From NCBI GenBank assembly GCA_002477945.1, contig DLLF01000002.1, forward strand, positions 345,366-383,190: 37,825 nt of DNA. The letters run 5' to 3'. The translations under genes were made by a program, and so were the position numbers. Within the stretch, counting starts at the first letter, position 1, and the number at the start of each line of letters is the position of its first letter. Below are positions 31,952-37,825 of this stretch, one piece after another. Under the pieces are notes generated by a model that worked only from the letters and a program-made list of their open reading frames with translations, did not search any database and was not told where the DNA came from. This stretch comes from Bacteroidales bacterium UBA7569 (lineage in GTDB: Bacteria > Bacteroidota > Bacteroidia > Bacteroidales > Paludibacteraceae).

Positions 31952-34711
31952 ATGAAAGGAAACCGATATATATTGCTTTTTGCGATAGGTCTTGCAGCCA
32001 ATTATGTGACGGCGCAAGTGACGACTACACCTACTTTTATTGCCAAAGGTTACAAGGGAGAGATTGTCGTTACATTCAACCCGAAAGAAGGAAACGGGGG
32101 AATGGTGAACGCGAAGGCGTGCTATGCACATACAGGACTGATCACGGAGAAATCGAAATCGGATTCGGACTGGAAGTATGTAGGAACGAGTTGGCGTGAG
32201 AACAATCCGAAGTATAAAATGACAAAAGTCGGAGACAACTGGCAGTTGACGATACCCAATATATATACATTTTACGGCTGTCCGGAGACAGAAGAAATCG
32301 AGCGGATGGCGTTCGTGTTCAATGATGGTCCGAACGGGAGTTTGGAAGGAAAGACTGCAGCGGGGAAGGACATCTACGTGGACTTGGTGGAAGCGGGGTT
32401 AGTGGCAAGGATCGTAAGTCCTTCGGAAAATGACTTGGTTGTGACGGCAGGAGAGAATATCGTCTTTGAATGTGTTTCATCGGAGGAGGCGGAACTTTCG
32501 CTAAAGGTTGGAGACACGGAGCAGACCACGTTGACAGGAACCGAACTGACTTATAATGTTACCTTTACAACGAAGGGAGAATATACCGTTGTTTTCACCG
32601 CCAAGACTCAGGAAGAAAGCAAAACGGTGTCCAAAAGCGTTACCGTGATGGGCGAGACCATTGAGAAAGCGCGTCCAGAAGGAAAGAAAGAGATGGGCAT
32701 ATACTATGATCCTGATGATGACACGAAAGTGACGTTGTGTACTTATGCGGCAAGCAAGACGGCACCCGCCAAAGCGGTGTACGTGAACGGTGACTTCAAC
32801 GATTGGAAACTTATTGACGCCATTCCGATGTACCGAGACGGGAACTACTTTTGGGCGGAACTGGACAATCTTGAGCCGCAGAAAGAATATGCTTACCAGT
32901 ACTGCGTAGTCCGGTCGGACGGGAAAGTGGTGTATATATCCGATGCATACTCCACCAAAGTTTTGCACCCTGATGACGCATACGAACCGCGCAAAGTGGA
33001 TCCGATGCTCAGACCTTATCCCAGCGGGGGAGACGGAGGATATGTATCGGTGCTTCAAACCGCCAAACCTAAATTTGAATGGAGCGAGGAGACTCTCGAC
33101 TTCAAACGTCCTGACAAGAACAATCTGATCATCTACGAGATGTGGGTGTATGATTACACCATCACCCGCAGCATAGAGGGAGTTCGGCAACGCCTTGACT
33201 ACTTGGAGAACTTGGGTGTGAATGCCATTGAGTTGATGCCCATCTGCGAGTTTGAGGGGAACTACAATTGGGGTTATTCGCCGACCCATTATTTCGCGCC
33301 GGACAAGGCTTATGGTACGGAGACGCAGATAAAGAGGTTCATAGACGAATGTCACAAGCGTGGGATAGCCGTTATTTTGGATATGGTATTTAACCATGCG
33401 ACAGGTTTGAATCCGCAGAACAAGTTGTACCCATACGGTTCGGAGTTGTCGCAGAACCCGTGGTTCAACGTGACAGCCCCTCATAGTGACAACGTGTATG
33501 AAGACTGGAATCATGATTTCGAGGAGACGAGAAAGATGTTTACCCGATGTCTCAGATACTGGATAGAGGAGTTTCATGTGGACGGTTACCGCATGGACTT
33601 GTCGCACGGATTCTGCGGTCCGACCTGCACAAACAGGATTGCAAACATCAAGCATTACTATACAGAAGGCGTACAGGCGGCATCGGAAGGGGCGTATTTC
33701 ATTTTGGAGCATTGGGGCGACAAGATGCAGACGGAACGGCCGGAACTCGTCAAGAGCGGAATGCTATGCTGGCAAAACACAAATGACGCCTATTCAAAAT
33801 CCGCCATGGGAAATTACGGGTCGGCCAATTTTTCGGCTGCAAACCAGGACGGATATGTCAGTTACTGCGAGTCGCACGATGAAGAACGTAATTTCTATAT
33901 GGCGAAGAAAAGCGGTGTGGAAGCCGTCAAAACAGACGAGAGCACCCGTCTATCGCGCGTGCCGCTGAACATGGCATTCAATCTGCTGCTGAACGGTCCC
34001 CATTTGATTTGGCAATGGAACGAATTGGGATTTGACTACAGTATCAACTCCACGAGGGGCAGCAACAGCATAAACAGCAACAACCGGTGTTCCATCAAGG
34101 AACAACCTGAAGCGTTGGGATGGTTACGGGGCGGATTGCGTATGGAGCAGTACAGGAAAACCGCCCAACTGATCCAACTTCGTACGAAGTTGGCACCCGA
34201 AGTATTCGAGGGTAATCCCACGAGCGTCAATCTCGGGACGGGGGCAGTGAGAAGCATCACCTGGGGGAGCGGTGAGAGTACGATTTTCATAGTCGGCAAT
34301 TTCTCCGCCACCGATGTGAACGTCACACGCCTACCAGACGGCAGATGGTATGACTACTTTTCGGGAACAGTACAGCGCGTGGGTACCATCAATCTGATTC
34401 CAGGGGAACTCCGTATCTTCACGGGCAAAGCCTATCCGCTGCCCGATGTTCCGACCTACTATGATTTCAGCACAGCGATAAGCCGCACAGAGGCTGACAA
34501 TGACCGTTTCAGTGCCTACCCTACGCTCACTAACGGAATAGTGAACTTCAGCGAGGAGGCAGATGTACAGGTTTACAATATAGAAGGACGGTTGGTGATG
34601 CGTGCCGGATCAGTCAGTCAGATAGATCTTACGGGTACGAGCAGAGGCGTATATCTGCTTTACCTGCAAAAGGGAAGAGAGTGTTCAACTGTGAAGGTCG
34701 TAAAGTTATAA
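31952..34711 (+). CDS. GH13 alpha-amylase-family enzyme with N-terminal E-set domain, T9SS cargo
   Basis: 919 aa. Signal peptide MKGNRYILLFAIGLAANYVTA. Residues 25-150 look like a starch-binding beta domain (NWQLTIPNIYTFYGCP, MAFVFNDG). About 155-235 is an Ig-like domain. About 255-370 is a CBM48/E-set module (KAVYVNGDFNDWK). The GH13 barrel follows from about 385: DMVFNH (477-482), VDGYRMDLSHG with Asp549, FILEHWG with Glu586 and ESHDEER with Asp643. The E-set plus barrel order resembles branching-enzyme, pullulanase and trehalohydrolase relatives rather than classic amylases, so the exact linkage specificity is open. A T9SS tail ends the protein (YPTLTNGIVNF, SRGVYLLYLQKG). It is cotranscribed with the amylase 16 bp upstream. 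Confidence 0.94.
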   Translation: MKGNRYILLFAIGLAANYVTAQVTTTPTFIAKGYKGEIVVTFNPKEGNGGMVNAKACYAHTGLITEKSKSDSDWKYVGTSWRENNPKYKMTKVGDNWQLTIPNIYTFYGCPETEEIERMAFVFNDGPNGSLEGKTAAGKDIYVDLVEAGLVARIVSPSENDLVVTAGENIVFECVSSEEAELSLKVGDTEQTTLTGTELTYNVTFTTKGEYTVVFTAKTQEESKTVSKSVTVMGETIEKARPEGKKEMGIYYDPDDDTKVTLCTYAASKTAPAKAVYVNGDFNDWKLIDAIPMYRDGNYFWAELDNLEPQKEYAYQYCVVRSDGKVVYISDAYSTKVLHPDDAYEPRKVDPMLRPYPSGGDGGYVSVLQTAKPKFEWSEETLDFKRPDKNNLIIYEMWVYDYTITRSIEGVRQRLDYLENLGVNAIELMPICEFEGNYNWGYSPTHYFAPDKAYGTETQIKRFIDECHKRGIAVILDMVFNHATGLNPQNKLYPYGSELSQNPWFNVTAPHSDNVYEDWNHDFEETRKMFTRCLRYWIEEFHVDGYRMDLSHGFCGPTCTNRIANIKHYYTEGVQAASEGAYFILEHWGDKMQTERPELVKSGMLCWQNTNDAYSKSAMGNYGSANFSAANQDGYVSYCESHDEERNFYMAKKSGVEAVKTDESTRLSRVPLNMAFNLLLNGPHLIWQWNELGFDYSINSTRGSNSINSNNRCSIKEQPEALGWLRGGLRMEQYRKTAQLIQLRTKLAPEVFEGNPTSVNLGTGAVRSITWGSGESTIFIVGNFSATDVNVTRLPDGRWYDYFSGTVQRVGTINLIPGELRIFTGKAYPLPDVPTYYDFSTAISRTEADNDRFSAYPTLTNGIVNFSEEADVQVYNIEGRLVMRAGSVSQIDLTGTSRGVYLLYLQKGRECSTVKVVKL

Positions 34712-34783
34712 AGCAACGTTCGAGAGCCGTTTGAGAGACAATAGTTTTCTGCCAAGCGGTATAACTATTTTACAGAAAAATCG

Positions 34784-34825
34784 TTGAGAGCCGGTTATCT
34801 ATTCTTGATAGCCGGCTCTCAATTC
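34784..34825 (+). terminator. Intrinsic terminator of the amylase operon
   Basis: A 16-bp stem (34784-34799 and 34807-34822) with a 7-nt loop. Its one imperfect pair is a U-G wobble in plus-strand RNA, matching the direction of the amylase genes. The T-tract (TTCTAT) is weak. The rest of the gap to 35121 holds only the next promoter. Confidence 0.8.
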
Positions 34826-35037
34826 TATAAGACAGCCCCGATATATGGCGTTCCATTCTTTGGAATATTTATTTTGACCATTCAGAGATTATCCATTGCA
34901 GGGAACACTCACACTGCACAAAAGATATTCCAAGCATCACATTCAATCCGGGAGAAGTTGTTTATCGCAATGTCCTTCCCCCACAGAAACTCAGTCGCAG
35001 CCCCACAGAACAGACAGACGGCTTATTGTTTTGTTCA

Positions 35038-35069
35038 TTTGCCCAAGTGGTACAATAGTTGTACCTTTG
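35038..35069 (+). promoter_or_regulatory. Promoter of the FAD oxidoreductase/panB unit
   Basis: TTTG (35038-35041), 20 nt, TACCTTTG (35062-35069). Transcription from about 35076 excludes any start codon upstream of it, including the in-frame ATG at 34896. Confidence 0.85.
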
Positions 35070-35120
35070 CAACAGGAACAACGGGAACAAATCGAGGGGG
35101 AAAGAAAGCAAAGGGGAGAT

Positions 35121-36653
35121 ATGAAGGTTTGCTCCGCAATGCAGAAAACAGTCATGGCAAAGGTCTTAATTATCGGAGGTGGAGTAGCTGGGTTAGCAGC
35201 AGGAATTTATGCACAGAAAGCGGGGTTGAACAGTACAATCTATGAACGGCACAGCGTACCAGGCGGATTGTTATCGTGGTGGAACAGAAAGGGGTACTTG
35301 CTGGACAATTGCGTGCATTGGCTTACGGGTACGAATCCGAAGACAGACATTTACAAGGTATGGGAGGAAGTAGGAGTTTTGGGTAAAGATGTCCACGTGC
35401 TACAACCCGAATCGTTCATGCAAGTGGAATCAGGCGGAGAAACACTGAACGTTTGGCATGACATAGAACGGCTACACGCTGATTTGCTTCGCATTTCACC
35501 GAGAGACAAAAAGAACATTGAAGAATTCATAGGGCTATTACGTATTTACCAGAATGTTGCCTTGGTGGCTCATAAGCCTATGGAGCAACTCTCGGTGTGG
35601 GAATATGCAAAACTGATATGGTCGATGCGCAAAGTGGGGAAGATGCACAGAATATATTCCAAGATGTCCATCGGGGAATATGCAGAACGTTTCCACAGCC
35701 CAATTATCAGAAAGATGCTGAATGTTTACTTTCCGAAATTCTACAATGTTTCCTCTCTTTTTTACGTATATGCCGCATTCTGCAACGACAATGCCGACCT
35801 GCCACAAGGCGGGAGCAAAGGCATGATGGAACGTATGGTGAGACGCTATGAATCGACGGGCGGAACGATATGTACCGGTTGGGAAGCAGAACAGATAAAC
35901 ATACAAGGGGGTCATGCCTACAGTGTCAGTTTCAGTAACGGAGAGACCGTGGAAGCCGACTACATCATCTCCACGTGTGACTTGTTTCATACTATGGCAC
36001 ATCTTCTGCCCATTGAATACACGGATCCTTATATGCAAGAGCATTTTATCGACTTGCCGAAGAAATATCCGACCTACAGCAGTGTCAACTTATATTTTGC
36101 CGTTGACCACGTGACGCGAGAGGTTCCTTGCGCATTGGCATTGGATATTGACAATCTGCGTATTGACAACAGAGACGTGAAGACAGGTTTTTTGAAGCAT
36201 TTCAATTATGAGACTTCTTTCTCACCCGAAGGAAAAAGTGTTCTGCAAGTGCTATTGATGCAATATGAGGAAGATTATGACTACTGGGAGCGACTGCGCA
36301 GAGAGGACTATCAAGCCTACAAGACAGAAAAGAATCTTGTTGCCAAAATCGTTCAAGAGGCACTTGAGAAACGTTTTTCGGAATTGCGCGGTCACATCAG
36401 CCTGCTTGACATTGTCACCCCTGTCACCAACACGAGATACTGCAATGTGTACAAGGGGGCATTTATGAGTTTTGCGCTGACCCCGCAAAACGAAAAGATA
36501 TACCACAGGGGGCGCATAAAGGGTGTTGACAACTTGTACTTGGCCGGTCAGTGGTTGCAAGCCCCCGGCGGACTTCCAAACGCTGTGGTTACAGGCAAGT
36601 TTGCCATACAGAGACTTCTGAAAGACCACAAAGAACTGCAAAAACGCCCATAA
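35121..36653 (+). CDS. Phytoene-desaturase-like FAD-dependent oxidoreductase
   Basis: 510 aa from the ATG at 35121, which follows AAGGGGAG by a few bases and the promoter by about 50; 35154 (MAKVLIIGGG) is an alternative start. The N-terminus is a Rossmann FAD site, IIGGGVAGLAAG (GG.G..G at 19-24), continued by YERHSVPGG. The C-terminus has the paired FAD motif NLYLAGQWLQAPGGLPNAVVTG. Together these place it in the CrtI/carotene-isomerase/amine-oxidase superfamily. The window shows no carotenoid genes (no crtB, crtE or lycopene cyclase), so the substrate is unknown; similar proteins act on polyprenoid or retinoid-like molecules. It precedes panB by 34 bp. Confidence 0.88.
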   Translation: MKVCSAMQKTVMAKVLIIGGGVAGLAAGIYAQKAGLNSTIYERHSVPGGLLSWWNRKGYLLDNCVHWLTGTNPKTDIYKVWEEVGVLGKDVHVLQPESFMQVESGGETLNVWHDIERLHADLLRISPRDKKNIEEFIGLLRIYQNVALVAHKPMEQLSVWEYAKLIWSMRKVGKMHRIYSKMSIGEYAERFHSPIIRKMLNVYFPKFYNVSSLFYVYAAFCNDNADLPQGGSKGMMERMVRRYESTGGTICTGWEAEQINIQGGHAYSVSFSNGETVEADYIISTCDLFHTMAHLLPIEYTDPYMQEHFIDLPKKYPTYSSVNLYFAVDHVTREVPCALALDIDNLRIDNRDVKTGFLKHFNYETSFSPEGKSVLQVLLMQYEEDYDYWERLRREDYQAYKTEKNLVAKIVQEALEKRFSELRGHISLLDIVTPVTNTRYCNVYKGAFMSFALTPQNEKIYHRGRIKGVDNLYLAGQWLQAPGGLPNAVVTGKFAIQRLLKDHKELQKRP

Positions 36654-36687
36654 CAGGAATCACAGATTTCATAAAGTTTCAGCAAAA

Positions 36688-37506
36688 ATGTCAGTACATA
36701 CAGTGCAAACGCAACGGGTGACGACCCGCACTCTCCGCCAGATGAAAGAGCAGGGAGAGAAAATAAGTATGCTAACCGCATACGATTACACCTTGGCATC
36801 GCTTATAGACGAAGCAGGGATTGATATGATTCTGGTAGGCGATTCCGCATCGAACGTAGTGAGCGGCAACACGACCACCCTCCCCATCACGTTGGACGAA
36901 ATGATATTCCTCACGAAAGGCGTAAGAAAAGCGGCAAAGAGAGCCTTTGTCTTATTTGACATGCCTTTCGGTTCGTATCAAGAATCGGAGGAGAGTGCCA
37001 TGCGTAATGCCGTACGCGTGATGAAAGAAACGGGTGCAGACGGAATCAAGATGGAGGGCGGCAGAGAGATTGTTCCTATAGTCAGGAGACTGACTGCAGC
37101 GGGGATTCCCGTGATGCCCCACTTGGGACTGACTCCGCAAAGCGTGAACCAATTCGGAGGCTACGCCTTGCGCGCCAAAGAAGAATCAGAAGCCAAGCAA
37201 CTTCTGGAAGATTCTTTGTCATTGGAAGAAGCCGGATGCTTCTCATTGCTGTATGAAAAGATCCCTGCAGCCTTAGGCACAAAAGTGACAAATTCCGTGA
37301 AAGTGCCGACCATAGGTATCGGCGCAGGCGGAGGCATGGACGGACAAGTGTTGGTGCTGCACGATATGCTGGGTATCACCCAAGGATTTCAGCCCAAATT
37401 TCTGCGCCGTTTCGCCGATGTGGGGACCATCATCAAAAAGGCGATACAGGAATACATTGCCGCCGTGAAGGACAGCACATTCCCTAACGAAGAAGAACAG
37501 TATTAG
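36688..37506 (+). CDS. panB: 3-methyl-2-oxobutanoate hydroxymethyltransferase
   Basis: 272 aa, full length. It transfers a hydroxymethyl group from 5,10-methylene-tetrahydrofolate to ketoisovalerate, giving ketopantoate, the first step toward pantothenate and coenzyme A. Conserved segments include ISMLTAYDYTLASLIDEAG, ILVGDSASNV, DMPFGSY, GADGIKMEGG, IPVMPHLGLTPQ, TIGIGAGGGMDGQVLVLHD. The Asp and Glu metal and base residues of the family (in VGDS, DMP and KMEGG) are all present. It is probably cotranscribed with the FAD oxidoreductase, with no other pan gene in the window. A terminator follows at 37560. The identification is secure. Confidence 0.97.
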   Translation: MSVHTVQTQRVTTRTLRQMKEQGEKISMLTAYDYTLASLIDEAGIDMILVGDSASNVVSGNTTTLPITLDEMIFLTKGVRKAAKRAFVLFDMPFGSYQESEESAMRNAVRVMKETGADGIKMEGGREIVPIVRRLTAAGIPVMPHLGLTPQSVNQFGGYALRAKEESEAKQLLEDSLSLEEAGCFSLLYEKIPAALGTKVTNSVKVPTIGIGAGGGMDGQVLVLHDMLGITQGFQPKFLRRFADVGTIIKKAIQEYIAAVKDSTFPNEEEQY

Positions 37507-37559
37507 ACAACAGAAGACAAAGAGAGGCTGGGAACAAGTTCTCCCAACCGGACAAACAG

Positions 37560-37603
37560 ATGGCACCACCTTCCATAGAAAGGACAGGCGGTGCCATTTT
37601 TCT
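37560..37603 (+). terminator. Intrinsic terminator after panB
   Basis: Arms 37560-37570 and 37587-37597 pair over 8 bp, then one mismatch, then 2 bp. Immediately downstream on the plus strand comes TTTTCTTTG. The site is 53 bp past the panB stop. Confidence 0.8.
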
Positions 37604-37632
37604 TTGATATATTTTGATGAGAGAATGAAAGA

Positions 37633-37656
37633 TTTACGATTTGACAATGTACAATA
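37633..37656. repeat. Fragment of the TTTACGAT repeat module
   Basis: TTTACGATTTGACAATGTAC matches the start of the tail module at 29087 and 22324 with a short deletion. The rest of the module is missing. Confidence 0.6.
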
Positions 37657-37755
37657 CCCGTTAGCAGAATAAGATTCACTTATTTCTCTCAATGCTTGAG
37701 GTGTACAGATACTTTGAATATTACAGTTACCGTCATTTTCATGCATACTTACCTT

Positions 37756-37789
37756 TTTCTTTTCTTTTGCATGACCAAAAGAAAAGAAA
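37756..37789. repeat. 14-bp perfect inverted repeat (T/C-rich and A/G-rich arms)
   Basis: Arms 37756-37769 (TTTCTTTTCTTTTG) and 37776-37789 with 6-nt loop CATGAC. It belongs to no gene; the low-GC stem without a T-tract does not look like a terminator. It may be a dispersed palindromic element. Confidence 0.75.
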
Positions 37790-37800
37790 CCAATGGGACT

Positions 37801-37822
37801 CCCCCCCCCCTCAAAGAGGGGG
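37801..37822. repeat. C10 homopolymer with short palindrome
   Basis: Ten consecutive C (37801-37810) begin a stretch in which CCCCCTC (37806-37812) pairs with GAGGGGG (37816-37822) around AAA. It lies at the window edge, so its relation to the next gene is not visible. Confidence 0.7.
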
Positions 37823-37825
37823 CTA

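Noticed and set aside
34896..35120. 75-residue N-terminal extension of the FAD oxidoreductase
   Set aside because: The consensus promoter at 35038-35069 lies inside it, so it would not be transcribed, and the FAD motif normally lies near the N-terminus.

Overview
The window looks like a piece of a Bacteroidales (phylum Bacteroidota) chromosome. The evidence is a SusC/SusD outer-membrane pair, several secreted proteins with type IX secretion (T9SS) C-terminal tails, and promoters that fit the Bacteroidota pattern (TTG/TTTG, about 20 nt, TAnnTTTG) upstream of at least six transcription units. I cannot name the genus. I saw no tRNA, rRNA, CRISPR array, insertion sequence or phage gene.

Layout. 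(1) 1-2200: thrS on the minus strand with its own promoter and terminator, followed downstream by a heptanucleotide tandem repeat. (2) 2205-2800: an intergenic composite repeat and a strong minus-strand terminator. (3) 2816-15806, minus strand: a polysaccharide-utilization-type operon reading susC, susD, a SusE-position lipoprotein, a PKD/propeller lipoprotein and a DigH/YddW-like GHL10 glycosidase, then (after 111 bp) a large secreted propeller protein. (4) 16164-17998, minus strand: an amino-sugar kinase (MurK/NagK-like) and murQ, with promoter and terminator. (5) 18107-22082: a convergent pair made of a Cthe_2159-like carbohydrate-binding lipoprotein and a T9SS-exported family 9 pectate lyase. 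(6) 22554-28400, plus strand: a three-gene operon of NagB-like/PIG-L fusion, GT2 glycosyltransferase, and a HIT-like/SpoIID fusion. (7) 28440-29190: the most complete copy of the composite repeat. (8) 29449-34825, plus strand: two T9SS-exported GH13 amylases. (9) 35038-37603, plus strand: a phytoene-desaturase-like FAD oxidoreductase and panB. (10) The right edge holds a palindromic repeat and a C10 tract.

How the genes may work together. Several genes point to amino-sugar and peptidoglycan-glycan metabolism: a DigH-type GHL10 enzyme (the E. coli relative is reported to cut peptide-free peptidoglycan strands), a SpoIID domain (the Bacillus relative is a lytic transglycosylase on the same kind of strand), a MurNAc/GlcNAc-type kinase, MurNAc-6-phosphate etherase, and a NagB/PIG-L protein. 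I propose that the SusCD operon takes up peptidoglycan glycan fragments and that murK-murQ catabolise them. This is inference from gene content and adjacency. Pectin (PL9 plus binding protein) and starch (two GH13) degradation make up the rest of the carbohydrate repertoire.

The intergenic spaces carry a modular dispersed repeat family, present in four fuller or partial copies plus one fragment. It contains 9-bp tandem repeats that create spurious tripeptide-repeat reading frames.
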